Below, piece after piece: positions 19,247 through 28,384 of a stretch of DNA of 64,000 bases. Under the pieces are notes generated by a model. That model saw only the letters and a program-made list of their open reading frames with translations, did not search any database and was not told where the DNA came from. Source of the stretch: Chryseobacterium sp. FH1 (GTDB lineage Bacteria; Bacteroidota; Bacteroidia; Flavobacteriales; Weeksellaceae); the NCBI RefSeq assembly GCF_000735135.1, contig NZ_JPLZ01000008.1, positions 1 to 64,000 of the forward strand, written 5' to 3'. The position numbers and the translations under genes are program-made. Numbering within the stretch: the stretch's first letter is position 1; the number at the start of each line of letters is the position of its first letter.

Positions 19247-20827
19247 TTAATGAACGGCGCTAAGGTCTATCTTCTCGCCTTTGCCTTTTCGCTCTCTCAC
19301 GAACAGAACAAACGGAATACAAACCAAAAACACGATTCCCAAATAAAGGAAAACATCCATATATGATAGCACTGTTGCTTGCTTCGTAACCGAGAAATCC
19401 AACACTTTGTAAGCCGATTGCAACGCTACATCAGGCGATAATCCTTTTGCCATAAAACTGGCTTTAAGACCGGCCACACGTTGCTGAACATCAAAGTCGT
19501 TGACATCCAAATGCGAGACAAGATTGCTCCTGTAAAGTTCACTTCGGTTGGCAATGAAAGTCGTGATCCCAGCAATACCGAAAGAGCCACCCAACTGACG
19601 CATCATTCCTGTAAACGCGGCGCCTTGACCGATTTCGGGACCTTTCAAAGTACTGAGTGAAAGTGAAGTAATTGGAATAAATAACAATCCCAATCCCATT
19701 CCGCGGACAATCAACATCCAGAAGAAGGCGTCTTTGCTGGTGTCTGGCGTCAAAATCTTGTAACCCCAGAAACTATAAATAAAGAAAATCAACAATCCTA
19801 ACGACACCAAAATCTGCTGTTTGACTCCTTTTGTCAATAATTTTCCGATGATCGGCATCATAAAAGCGGTGGTCAAAGCGGCTGGAATCATCAATGCACC
19901 CGATTGCAAAGCAGTCCAACCCAAAACACTTTGCGTGTAAAGTGGAACAATGAACGTGGAACCGTACAATCCAAATCCTAAAACGAAGGACATAATGGTT
20001 CCGATTCTCAAATTTCCATTTTTCAAAACGCGGAGTTCTACGATTGGATATTTGAAGGTGAGTTCTCGCCAAATGAACAAGATAAATCCGACAACAGCCG
20101 TAATGGTCAAAAACAAAATAGCTTTGCTTTCGAACCAATCGTCCTCGTGGCCTCTTTCCAAAATGTATTGCAATGAGCCTACGAAAGCGGCCAAAAGTGC
20201 AATTCCTGCCCAATCGACATCCGAAGCTGAACGTTTCTCAGAAAATTTGGGACTTCTAACAAATTGAATAGTCAATAATACCGCAATAATTCCCAATGGA
20301 ATATTGATGTAAAAAATATACGGCCAACTGTAATTATCAACAATATAACCTCCCAATGGCGGACCCAAAGTTGGTCCGATAATCACACCCAAACCATAGA
20401 TCGCCTGAGCCATACTTCTTTTCTCAATCGGATAAGATTCCGTAATGATGGTTTGCGAAGTCACCAAAAGTGCACCGCCACCAATTCCCTGCATCAATCT
20501 GAAAAACACGAGTTCCCAAATATTGTCCGCATTACCACAGAGAAAAGAGAAAACCGTAAATATGATAATGGAAGCCGCAAAGTAATTTCGCCGCCCGAAC
20601 TGCTGAGAAAGCCAGCTCGTCATTGGAACGATGATCACGTTTCCAATCGCGTACGCCGTAATCACCCAACCAACTTCGGACAAAGTTGCACCCAGATTAC
20701 CTTTCATCTCGTTCAGTGCCACATTCACAATCGTAGAATCTACAATCTCGAGAAGCGCGCACATAATGGCGGTGATGGTAATAATGGTTCTGCGGAATCC
20801 ATATTCTACTAATGAATCGTCTTGCAT
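19247..20827 (-). CDS. emrB: DHA2-family MFS multidrug exporter (EmrB/QacA type)
   Basis: The protein has 526 residues and about 14 membrane helices, the usual form for DHA2 exporters. Motifs include LEIVDSTIVNVALNEM in helix 1 (motif D1), the loop WLSQQFGRRNYF (motif A) and GVIIGPTLGPPLGGYI in helix 5 (motif C of antiporters). It exports hydrophobic toxic compounds by proton antiport. With the adaptor and the TolC-like protein encoded just upstream in the same operon it should form a tripartite pump across both membranes. Confidence 0.93.
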   Translation of the reverse strand: MQDDSLVEYGFRRTIITITAIMCALLEIVDSTIVNVALNEMKGNLGATLSEVGWVITAYAIGNVIIVPMTSWLSQQFGRRNYFAASIIIFTVFSFLCGNADNIWELVFFRLMQGIGGGALLVTSQTIITESYPIEKRSMAQAIYGLGVIIGPTLGPPLGGYIVDNYSWPYIFYINIPLGIIAVLLTIQFVRSPKFSEKRSASDVDWAGIALLAAFVGSLQYILERGHEDDWFESKAILFLTITAVVGFILFIWRELTFKYPIVELRVLKNGNLRIGTIMSFVLGFGLYGSTFIVPLYTQSVLGWTALQSGALMIPAALTTAFMMPIIGKLLTKGVKQQILVSLGLLIFFIYSFWGYKILTPDTSKDAFFWMLIVRGMGLGLLFIPITSLSLSTLKGPEIGQGAAFTGMMRQLGGSFGIAGITTFIANRSELYRSNLVSHLDVNDFDVQQRVAGLKASFMAKGLSPDVALQSAYKVLDFSVTKQATVLSYMDVFLYLGIVFLVCIPFVLFVRERKGKGEKIDLSAVH

Positions 20828-20906
20828 AATTTTTAGGTTGGAAAATGGAAGTCAGAGGAAGAAAGTTTTGAAACTTCTTGCTTGCGCCTTCCATCTTCCT
20901 TAATTT

Positions 20907-22022
20907 TTATTTTAATGAAACCACAGTTTTCACATTCATCCCGACACGAAGTTTTTTCATAATCTCGGAGTCGATTTTGTTGAATGTAATTTTAATAGGT
21001 AATCTCTGAACCACTTTTACGAAGTTTCCACTTGCGTTGTCTGGAGGCAACAAAGAAAATGTAGATCCTGTTGCCGGAGAGAAGGAAGCGATTGTCCCTT
21101 CAAATTTATGATCCGGGAAAGCATCGATCTCGATTTCCACTTTTTGTCCTTCCACCATTTTTTCAACCTGCGTTTCTTTGTAGTTTGCCACCACCCATTT
21201 TTGATTGCTCAAAACCACGCTGAACAATTGCGATCCAGCTTGAACAAATTGTCCTGGCTGAACAGGAATCTTGGAAACGTAACCGTTTTCTTTTGCGGTA
21301 ATCACAGTGTAAGAAAGATTCAGTTTTGCATTTTCAACGTCCACTTGTCTTTGTTTCAATTGCGAATTCGCAACACCGATGTTTTGATAAGTCGCGTTGG
21401 ACTGAGACGTTACAACGCCAGTTTGCACATTCGCCTGATTTTTTTGATCTACCAAAACCTGCAATTGTTTCTGAGCCGATTGGTACGCTGCAGAAGCCTG
21501 TTCGAATTGTTGTTGCGTGATGCTGTGGTCTTTCACCAATTCAGAATATCTTTTCATATCTTGCTCGGTTCTCCAAACGTTGACTTTCGCTGCTTCGATT
21601 TGTGCATTTGCCGTTTGAACTGCCGCTCTGGAATTATTGATTCCCGAAGCTGCCGCCTCAGAACCTGCATGCGCTGAAGTCACGTTGCTCTGAGCTGTTC
21701 CCAAAGCGGCTTCTGCTTGAGAAACTGCCATTTTCTGATCTCTATTATCAAGAACAATCAATGTATCGCCTTTCTTAACGAATTGATTGTCTTTCACTTT
21801 CACTTCTGAGATGTAGCCGGAAATTTTGGAAATCACGGGACTTACGTCTGCGGCGATTTGTGCATCATCGGTCTCCTCATGAGCCTGTCCGTATTGGTAT
21901 TGTCTAAATCCGAAGAAAGCCGCCGCCAAAACTGCAACTGTCAAAACGATGTAGAAAACGGGACTTTTTTTCTTTTTCACAGGAACTTCTCCCTGCTCGA
22001 ATTTTATATTGTCTTGTGCCAT
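20907..22022 (-). CDS. emrA: HlyD/EmrA-family membrane fusion protein
   Basis: The protein has 371 residues. A short cytoplasmic tail is followed by one membrane helix (VFYIVLTVAVLAAAFFGF), a biotinyl-lipoyl half-domain (SGYISEVKVKDNQFVKKGDT), a long alpha hairpin rich in Ala and Gln (residues about 80-215), the second lipoyl half (AKENGYVSKIPVQPGQFVQA) and a beta-barrel. This is the EmrA layout. It bridges the inner-membrane exporter EmrB and the outer-membrane TolC. It lies between those two genes in the operon, 79 bp from emrB. Confidence 0.93.
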   Translation of the reverse strand: MAQDNIKFEQGEVPVKKKKSPVFYIVLTVAVLAAAFFGFRQYQYGQAHEETDDAQIAADVSPVISKISGYISEVKVKDNQFVKKGDTLIVLDNRDQKMAVSQAEAALGTAQSNVTSAHAGSEAAASGINNSRAAVQTANAQIEAAKVNVWRTEQDMKRYSELVKDHSITQQQFEQASAAYQSAQKQLQVLVDQKNQANVQTGVVTSQSNATYQNIGVANSQLKQRQVDVENAKLNLSYTVITAKENGYVSKIPVQPGQFVQAGSQLFSVVLSNQKWVVANYKETQVEKMVEGQKVEIEIDAFPDHKFEGTIASFSPATGSTFSLLPPDNASGNFVKVVQRLPIKITFNKIDSEIMKKLRVGMNVKTVVSLK

Positions 22023-22093
22023 TATTTTGTTTAAAGTTTTATGTTCTAAGTTTATTTAAAGTCTATTTTGAACCAATTATCATTTATAGATTA

Positions 22094-23404
22094 TCAATTA
22101 TTATTGATTGTTCCTGTTGTTTGCAATAATTTCTTGTGAGCCAAGGCCGCATCTGCTTTTGAAGTGATGACATTGACGTTTGCTGTGATTTTAGCCGTGT
22201 CTGCATCCAGAAGATTGGTGATTGTTTCCAGACCCGCATTGTATTTGTTTAATGTAATTCGGTAATTTTCTTCCGCTTGTTCCAAAGCTCTTTGGTAAAC
22301 ATCGATTTTTTTGTGGGCATAAAGATCATTTTGATAATCGCGTCTCACTTCCAAGGTCACGTTGTCATTAAGCAAATCATTATTCGCCGCCAATTCCTGT
22401 TCTTTGGCTTTTGACTGAACGTAGCTTGAGTTTTTCTTCCAAATATTCGAAAGGTTGTATTGAATTCCAACGCCGACATTCACAGCATTGGTGATGGTCA
22501 AAAGTTTTGGAATGTCTGCGGCAACATAACCACCAGTGAAAGCCAATGAAGGGAGATGTTCTGCTTTTGCAGATTTGCTTCCAAGGGCCGCCGCTTTTCT
22601 TTGATAATCTAAAGCTTTGATGTCATTTCGATTTTCTCTCGCCAAATTCAAATAATAATCATCCGGTTTTCCAAGATCGTCTTCTCCGATATAATTAGAA
22701 TCAACCTCTATTTCCGTGTTGTCAGGAAGTCCTAACAGCAAATCCATGTTGATGTTGGCAATGCTGTAATTGTTCTCAGCCTCCATCAATTGCAACTCGA
22801 TATTCGAAGTTTGAAGTTGCGCCTTTAACCGATCGTTTCTGGCAATCACGCCATTATTCTCTAGTTTGATGAACGACTCATCTCTTTTTTGAGACGATAT
22901 CAAATTTTCTTTGAGCAGTTTCACCACTTCATTCGCTTTGAACAAATTGTTGTAAGCTTGGGAAATGTTGTAGGCAATGGCATTTTTGTCGTTTTCAGCA
23001 TTCAGTTTGGAAGCTTCTACGAGATACTCAGCGGATTTGATTCCGTATTTGATTCGCCCGCCCGCATAGATCGGCACAGAAAGATTTGCAGATCCGTAAA
23101 GGACATTGCTCACTTTTGGTCCGCCACCGGCCATTCCTGGGATTTTCAGATCAACATTTGGTTTCAGTGGCAAGTACAAGTAACTTCCAGAAACCGTCAG
23201 CTCCGGCAGTTGCTTGTTCTTCGCCGCCAAAAGATTGGCAGTAGATTCCTCGATTTGAGCTTGATCTATTTTAAGATACTTGCTGTTTTCGATTCCTAAT
23301 TTAACCGCTTCTTGCAGACTGATGGTTCGTTTTTCCTGCGCGGAAAAGACACCAAAAGTTCCAACAAGAATAATAGCTGTTAAAAACTTATTCAATGTTC
23401 GCAT
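22094..23404 (-). CDS. TolC-family outer-membrane efflux protein
   Basis: The protein has 436 residues from ATG 23404, which puts the signal peptide (FLTAIILVGTFGVFSAQ) at the N-terminus; the longer frame from 23449 overlaps the tetR end. Two OEP repeats are visible (ISLQEAVKLGIENSKYLKID; IKALDYQRKAAALGSKSAKA). It forms the outer-membrane channel of the efflux pump with the EmrA- and EmrB-type proteins downstream. The gap to the tetR stop codon is 25 bp, which supports an operon. Confidence 0.9.
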   Translation of the reverse strand: MRTLNKFLTAIILVGTFGVFSAQEKRTISLQEAVKLGIENSKYLKIDQAQIEESTANLLAAKNKQLPELTVSGSYLYLPLKPNVDLKIPGMAGGGPKVSNVLYGSANLSVPIYAGGRIKYGIKSAEYLVEASKLNAENDKNAIAYNISQAYNNLFKANEVVKLLKENLISSQKRDESFIKLENNGVIARNDRLKAQLQTSNIELQLMEAENNYSIANINMDLLLGLPDNTEIEVDSNYIGEDDLGKPDDYYLNLARENRNDIKALDYQRKAAALGSKSAKAEHLPSLAFTGGYVAADIPKLLTITNAVNVGVGIQYNLSNIWKKNSSYVQSKAKEQELAANNDLLNDNVTLEVRRDYQNDLYAHKKIDVYQRALEQAEENYRITLNKYNAGLETITNLLDADTAKITANVNVITSKADAALAHKKLLQTTGTINNN

Positions 23405-23429
23405 TATTTTAATTGTAATTGAGTATAAA

Positions 23430-24062
23430 TTATTGTTCTTGATAGCCAACCAAAGCTCTCATAATGGTTTTCACGTGATTGGCAACTTCCTGGAAATACT
23501 GATTCTCGTTTTGTTTCTCATCAAAGTCAGGATCATTCTTTTTAAGATATTCCTTGTACATTTTGATGCCGTGCATCGCGTTGAAGATGGTTCCGGAAAT
23601 GGTGCATTGCAAAAGGTGATAAGAAGGTCTTTTGGTGAAAATCCCTTTTTCCAAACCAATTTCTACAATTCTTTGGTTGATCTCTATATAATTGATTTTC
23701 GAATCCTTAAGAAAAGTCTGAATATTTTTGTTTTGACTAATGACCTGCTGTGTATGAATCAACAAATAGAAATCTTTAAATTTCTGAACACGGTTGACAA
23801 AATTATCTACAAAAGCGTCCAACTTTTCGATTTCATTCAGGTCGTTATTTTCCACGATATGTTTGGCGAAGTTGAGTCCCTCTTCCATTCTCCATCGGAA
23901 AAGTTCTTCCATCAGATTTTCTTTGGATCCGAAATAATAGGAGATCATCGAGACGTTCACTTTCGCTTTCGAGGCAATATCTCGTACAGAAGTTCCATTA
24001 TAACCATTGGCAGCAAATAGTTTTTCTGCGACCATCATAATATTTTCCTCCTTTGTTTGCAT
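23430..24062 (-). CDS. TetR-family repressor of the efflux operon
   Basis: The protein has 210 residues. The N-terminal helix-turn-helix is typical (AEKLFAANGYNGTSVRDIAS, then VSMISYYFGSKENLMEELF). The C-terminal region contains the ligand-binding helices. It is the first gene of the minus-strand operon tetR-tolC-emrA-emrB, and a perfect palindrome overlaps its promoter, so it very probably represses the operon, including itself, until a toxic ligand binds. The 246-residue open frame on the opposite strand is a shadow. Confidence 0.9.
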   Translation of the reverse strand: MQTKEENIMMVAEKLFAANGYNGTSVRDIASKAKVNVSMISYYFGSKENLMEELFRWRMEEGLNFAKHIVENNDLNEIEKLDAFVDNFVNRVQKFKDFYLLIHTQQVISQNKNIQTFLKDSKINYIEINQRIVEIGLEKGIFTKRPSYHLLQCTISGTIFNAMHGIKMYKEYLKKNDPDFDEKQNENQYFQEVANHVKTIMRALVGYQEQ

Positions 24063-24082
24063 TTTTCTAAATTTTGACGATG

Positions 24083-24129
24083 CAAAGTTAAATCAAAATA
24101 AGGATTCAATCAAACATTTGTTTGATTAA
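24083..24129 (-). promoter_or_regulatory. Efflux-operon promoter with TetR operator
   Basis: On the minus strand TAACTTTG (complement of 24083-24090) and TTTG (complement of 24111-24114) are 20 bp apart. The palindrome ATCAAACA-TT-TGTTTGAT (24109-24126) covers the -33 box, and the symmetry extends to 24106-24129 with one mismatch per arm. A repressor bound here would block RNA polymerase. The natural binder is the TetR-type protein encoded 20 bp downstream. Confidence 0.65.
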
Positions 24130-24212
24130 TTTTATATTAACAAAAAGAGAGATTAGAAATGAGAATTGGATGTGAGAATTTTATTATAAATAAAGGACTT
24201 TCTTTGAATTAA

Positions 24213-24704
24213 TTATTTAAAATCAGAATTGCGTTTCAAGGCATAAATTTTATCTATCGACAAAAATGAGAAGACGACGCCAACGAAAAGTATGAAAGAC
24301 CGAACCCAATTCATACTACTCCATTCAGAAGCAATCTTTATTAGCGTTTCTTTATCCAGTATCGGTTCTGAGAGGTACATCAAATCATTCCGAGGATGGA
24401 AATATGTGAAGGCAAAAATATCTCCCGAAATATAACACAGCAAAGCAATTCCAAGAAAAACTCTGACTGAATTTGCAGTTTTCCAAAATAAAATAAGTGA
24501 CAACAGTGTAAGAAACTGAGTAGCAGGTGAAAATATCTTGAAAAAATCTCCAGGATTCACCGTCTTGAAATATTCTCTTGCAGCTACGATGGAATTTGGA
24601 ATATCACTTTTCGCGGCATCAGAAATCACCATAGAATTGAAAACATTCGCGAACAAAATACCGCATGCGAATGCAACAGAAGTGAATGGAATTACTTTTT
24701 TCAT
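24213..24704 (-). CDS. DUF1772-like membrane protein
   Basis: The protein has 163 residues from ATG 24704 (MKKVIPFTSVAF). Four membrane helices are predicted by eye. The motif sequence FANVFNSMV, YFKTVNPGDFFKIFSP, FTYFHPRN and MNWVRS matches my memory of the DUF1772 (anthrone-oxygenase-like) family in Flavobacteriia. The family fold is a four-helix membrane bundle; no activity is known for these bacterial members. It has no close operon partner. Confidence 0.6.
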   Translation of the reverse strand: MKKVIPFTSVAFACGILFANVFNSMVISDAAKSDIPNSIVAAREYFKTVNPGDFFKIFSPATQFLTLLSLILFWKTANSVRVFLGIALLCYISGDIFAFTYFHPRNDLMYLSEPILDKETLIKIASEWSSMNWVRSFILFVGVVFSFLSIDKIYALKRNSDFK

Positions 24705-24791
24705 AGTCTTGTTTTTTATATGAAATAAATTTAGCAATAAAATTCATAACAAGCTACAAAACAGATAATTATAATTCAGTTGAGAATACAC

Positions 24792-25454
24792 TTACTTTGA
24801 GAAAAGCATATCCAGACTTCTAAAATTCATCCATTCAGCATGTTTTTTACTATTATTGCTAATAGCAATTGCTGTGAGTTTATTTTCTTTGGAACTTAGG
24901 TTTTTTCTATAAATCACATAATAAGTCAGGTTATGCTTATCATCGTTCCATTCTAAAGCCTCTTCTGTGATGTGTCTCGTTTCTTGCTCTCCATTTTCAT
25001 CTAAAAATATTGGATGCTCTTTTGTGTTTTCAAGCTTTTTATAAAAAGTAGTTTTTCCGAAACTTTTATTGAATTCGCTTACCAATGATTCACATTTTTC
25101 ATTATTCTCCAATTCCAATTCGTAGACAAATGCAGAATTGTTATTCTTCAAATAATAGATAATCAAAGTATTGATCTTTCCGATATTCAGATTATTGAAT
25201 TTAAAGTCATTAGCAGGTGAAAATGAAAATTCTTCGTAGTCCAAATTCAGATTGTACATCGTATTATGATTGTCATCCTTGGTAAGATTTGAGTCGTTCA
25301 AGATATCATCAATACTTCTATTCAACCCAATCTTATCTATTTGTACCGTCTCCCGTTTTGTAGAATGCGTTTCAGTTTTGATTTCCTTTTTTTCCTGGCC
25401 ATCGCAAGAATTTATTAAAGAAAGAATTGCGAATAGAAATAGTATTATTTTCAT
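24792..25454 (-). CDS. Hypothetical lipoprotein
   Basis: The protein has 220 residues with a lipoprotein signal (FAILSLINSC, Cys17). After a charged linker (DGQEKKEIKTETHSTKRE) comes a domain of about 180 residues with alternating strands and helices (FSFSPANDFKFNNLNIGKIN, FVYELELENNEKCESLVSEF). I recognise no family. It ends 88 bp before the DUF1772-like gene and begins 36 bp after holB, so it could be read from the holB promoter. Confidence 0.65.
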   Translation of the reverse strand: MKIILFLFAILSLINSCDGQEKKEIKTETHSTKRETVQIDKIGLNRSIDDILNDSNLTKDDNHNTMYNLNLDYEEFSFSPANDFKFNNLNIGKINTLIIYYLKNNNSAFVYELELENNEKCESLVSEFNKSFGKTTFYKKLENTKEHPIFLDENGEQETRHITEEALEWNDDKHNLTYYVIYRKNLSSKENKLTAIAISNNSKKHAEWMNFRSLDMLFSK

Positions 25455-25489
25455 TTTATTTTAAAATAATATTGATTTTAAAATTTCGA

Positions 25490-26596
25490 TTAACTCGAAG
25501 CTTTGTGAATATATCGCGTCAATTTGATTCCCATATCGGTCAAAACGATTTTGGAATTGGCATTTCGGGAAATGTGATAAGAAGCATCTGTGATTTCTTC
25601 GACTATAGAAACAATGTTCGCTCCGTGGATAAACTTCGAAAATGCTGACCAGTTGAAATTGCCTTCAGAAAGTTTTTTGTAGACCAGATCGTCATTGCCA
25701 TAATTCTGAAGCATTGCCAAACGGAAGATCTCTATACAATAATTCAAGAATTTCATTTGTTTTTCTCGGTTCCATTCTGAGATCTGTCGCGCCCATTTTA
25801 CGATTTCCCGCAAAACTTCCGGTTTCTTTTTCGCCTGAAATGCATTACGTACCCATTGTATAAACAAAGTTTCGAATTCTGAGGTTCCAACATTGTTGTC
25901 AGACAAAAACTTGGCAAGATTCCAATCACCTTGGGATTGATAGGCAATTTCTTTTGCCGTTTCTTTGTTTGAAAGACTTTGTAGAATATCTTCGGTACTG
26001 ATTCGTGGGACATTCACGATTTGACATCTCGACAAAATGGTTGGCAAAATATCATTTGCACTTGGCGCACAAAGAATGATGTAGGTGTTTTTTGGCGGTT
26101 CTTCCAGAAACTTCAGGATTTTGTTGGCCGCAGAATCATTCATTTTGTCCGCTCGCCAAACGATGAGGATTTTGCTTCCGCCTTCAAAACTTTTCAAGAG
26201 AAAGCGTTGCGCAATATCTTCGGCCTCGTCTGCGGAGATGAAAAACTGTTTGTTCTCAGATTCTAAAAAACTCGTCCAGTCATCAAACGATGAATAAGGA
26301 TTTTCCAAGATCATTTCTCTCCACTGGTCGAAATATCGTTTGCTGAGTGAAATATTTTTCTCGGTAAAAACCGGAAAACTGAAATGCAGATCCAGATGAT
26401 TCAGATTCTCGATTTTATGGGCAGATGCGGGATTTTCTTTTTCAAAAATTGCCTGAGCCATCGCCAAAGCCATCGGTAGAACGCCGTAACCTTCTTCTCC
26501 TAAGAAAAGTTGAGCGTGCCCAACTCTGGAATCATTGATGCTTTCCTGCAGTACATTTTTGAGCGCCGACTGGCCGATAATCTGTTCCCACTTCAT
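25490..26596 (-). CDS. holB: DNA polymerase III delta-prime subunit
   Basis: The protein has 368 residues with the clamp-loader AAA+ layout: N-terminal IIGQSALKNVLQESI, RVGHAQLFLGEEGYG at the phosphate-loop position, a Walker B-like region (KILIVWRADKMNDSAANKIL), FLEEPPKNTYIILCAP, and the SRC motif (TILSRCQIVNVP). The P-loop lacks the GKT of ATP-binding subunits, which is normal for delta-prime. No zinc-binding cysteines are visible. It serves in loading the sliding clamp during replication. Confidence 0.85.
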   Translation of the reverse strand: MKWEQIIGQSALKNVLQESINDSRVGHAQLFLGEEGYGVLPMALAMAQAIFEKENPASAHKIENLNHLDLHFSFPVFTEKNISLSKRYFDQWREMILENPYSSFDDWTSFLESENKQFFISADEAEDIAQRFLLKSFEGGSKILIVWRADKMNDSAANKILKFLEEPPKNTYIILCAPSANDILPTILSRCQIVNVPRISTEDILQSLSNKETAKEIAYQSQGDWNLAKFLSDNNVGTSEFETLFIQWVRNAFQAKKKPEVLREIVKWARQISEWNREKQMKFLNYCIEIFRLAMLQNYGNDDLVYKKLSEGNFNWSAFSKFIHGANIVSIVEEITDASYHISRNANSKIVLTDMGIKLTRYIHKASS

Positions 26597-26688
26597 CTTT
26601 AGTTATCTATTTTTTTTAAGGCCAGATGCAATAACTTCATCAAAATTATTTCTGTTTAATGAATTTGCAAATAGCGATTTCATAGTGA

Positions 26689-26696
26689 CAAAGATA
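26689..26696 (-). promoter_or_regulatory. Probable holB promoter box
   Basis: TATCTTTG (complement of 26689-26696) matches TAnnTTTG and points to holB, with a leader of about 85 nt. No clear -33 box is present. Confidence 0.4.
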
Positions 26697-26810
26697 GAAA
26701 AAAGCTGGAAGCAGAAAGTCTGATGATGGATGTTTTTGGATGGGTTTAAAAAATTAATTTTTAGTTTTATTAAAATCATCACCTGGCAGATTTGGAAATT
26801 TTACAAATTT

Positions 26811-26910
26811 GAGTCAGAGCGACAAAGCAGGAATAGAACGTGGAAAAGTTGCCCAAATTAATAAGTTTAAAGAGGCTAATATCTCTCTATAGTCTTCCAA
26901 GCTCTGACTT
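26811..26910 (+). ncRNA. Candidate structured small RNA (6S-like hairpin)
   Basis: In the 485-bp gap between holB and the barrel-protein gene, AGTCAGAGC (26812-26820) pairs perfectly with GCTCTGACT (26901-26909), with a G-U pair extending it. Inside, GGAATAGA (26830-26837) can pair with TCTA and TTCC (26886-26889 and 26895-26898), then comes a large unpaired bubble and a small top stem (GCC/GGC). A long hairpin of about 100 nt with a central bubble is the plan of 6S RNA, and a 6S-Flavo class is known from Flavobacteria. A CAAATTTG box at 26804-26811 would start transcription at the first stem. Identity with 6S-Flavo is not verified, and the opposite strand could fold similarly. Confidence 0.45.
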
Positions 26911-26940
26911 ACCGCTCCTTAACAAACTTTAACCGAAATA

Positions 26941-26948
26941 TATTTTTG
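26941..26948 (+). promoter_or_regulatory. Probable promoter box of the barrel-protein/lptC/anmK genes
   Basis: TATTTTTG matches TAnnTTTG and would give a leader of about 125 nt before the ATG at 27082. No good -33 box is visible. I see no other element in the rest of this gap. Confidence 0.4.
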
Positions 26949-27081
26949 CAATTCATTATTAATTAAGATATTTGCGGATTGAAATTTTAAAGGAAAAACG
27001 CAGAAAAAGTCAAGTCATATAAACAATGATAGATGTTGAGCAAATACAAATGACCTTTAAAAAAACAAGCAATATCTAAAT

Positions 27082-28359
27082 ATGAAAAGAATTTTTGTTT
27101 TATCATCATTGGTTGCAGGATATTTCCTTAATGCACAAAGTATTGGAAACTCACCGTACGGTGTTTATGGAATTGGGGATGTGAAATATGATAATACAGT
27201 AGAGACCAACGCAATGGGAGGAATCTCTACGGCGTATATTTGGGACTTCAACAACAGCTTTAATTTCCGGAACCCAGCAGCTAATACCAATCTTGAACTC
27301 ACAACGATAAAGGTAGAGGGCACGAATGAGAATAATTATTATAAGTCTGACTTTAATAATATCAACAGTACAAAGCATTCGACTTATGTTTCCAACATCA
27401 GCATTGCTTTTCCTATATCCAAAACAGTAAAATTCGGGATGGGATTCCAGCCGTATAGTGCTAAAAGTTACAACATTGGAAGTGTTAGTCAATTAAACGA
27501 CGAGAATGTAGAAGTGCGTAATTTTCGTGGCGAAGGTTCTGTAAATACAGTTCAAGCAGCTTTGTCTTACCAAATCACGCCTGCATTCGCCTTAGGTTTG
27601 AGATCTAATTTTTACTTCGGAAAATTAACTGATATCGAGGAGGTTACCTTTATCCCCGCGGCAGAACTTATAAGTGGATATTCTACAAGTTATCGAGTGA
27701 AGGCTTTCAACTTTACCTTGGGAACCACTTATCAGAAAAAAATGGCAAACGATCATAAATTGACTGTTGGTGCTACATATACAATTGGAAATAGTGGCAA
27801 TATGAGAAGTATTTACACAAACAGTACTTACTACAAGTTGGTGGGTGAAGAAAAATACTATGAAAACATTATAGATCAGCAGACCACGATTGATAAAAAA
27901 TTCCTTCCACAAGAAGCTTCTTTGGGACTTGGTTACGGAAAAGACACAAAATGGTTCTTTGGAACTCAGGTGGATTACAAAAAAGGAGAAAACTTCAATT
28001 ATCTTGGAAGTACTTTGGCTTATCAGGATTCTTACAAATACTCTGTCGGAGGTTGGTGGTTGCCAAATTTCAATGATTTCCGTTCTTATTTCTCAAGAGT
28101 TATCTACAGATATGGTGCGTACTATGAGAAAGGAAACTTGCAAATCAACGGAACCAATATCAACAGAATGGCTTTGACTGCAGGCGTAACGCTACCATTT
28201 CAAAAAAGCCAAATCAACCGTATGAACAGTATGGACATTGGAATTGAGGTTGGTAAAAGAGGAACTTTGGACAACAACCTGATCCGCCAGAATTTCATCA
28301 ACCTAAGAATTGGAATCAACTTCGCGGACAAATGGTTTAACAAGAGACTTTACAACTAA
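27082..28359 (+). CDS. Outer-membrane beta-barrel protein
   Basis: The protein has 425 residues with a signal peptide (FVLSSLVAGYFLNAQ). The mature part opens SIGNSPYGVYGIGD..NAMGGISTAY, typical of FadL/PorV-like barrels in Bacteroidota, and consists of alternating amphipathic strands that end in a conserved-looking LRIGINFADKWF. Its place directly before lptC (25 bp) and anmK suggests an envelope function, but the substrate is unknown. Confidence 0.75.
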   Translation: MKRIFVLSSLVAGYFLNAQSIGNSPYGVYGIGDVKYDNTVETNAMGGISTAYIWDFNNSFNFRNPAANTNLELTTIKVEGTNENNYYKSDFNNINSTKHSTYVSNISIAFPISKTVKFGMGFQPYSAKSYNIGSVSQLNDENVEVRNFRGEGSVNTVQAALSYQITPAFALGLRSNFYFGKLTDIEEVTFIPAAELISGYSTSYRVKAFNFTLGTTYQKKMANDHKLTVGATYTIGNSGNMRSIYTNSTYYKLVGEEKYYENIIDQQTTIDKKFLPQEASLGLGYGKDTKWFFGTQVDYKKGENFNYLGSTLAYQDSYKYSVGGWWLPNFNDFRSYFSRVIYRYGAYYEKGNLQINGTNINRMALTAGVTLPFQKSQINRMNSMDIGIEVGKRGTLDNNLIRQNFINLRIGINFADKWFNKRLYN

Positions 28360-28384
28360 CGACCGAACATTGATAATCTAACAA

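Noticed and set aside
23280-24020. A 246-codon plus-strand frame antisense to tetR
   Set aside because: The opposite strand carries a clear TetR protein; this frame is its Phe/Ile-rich reverse shadow.
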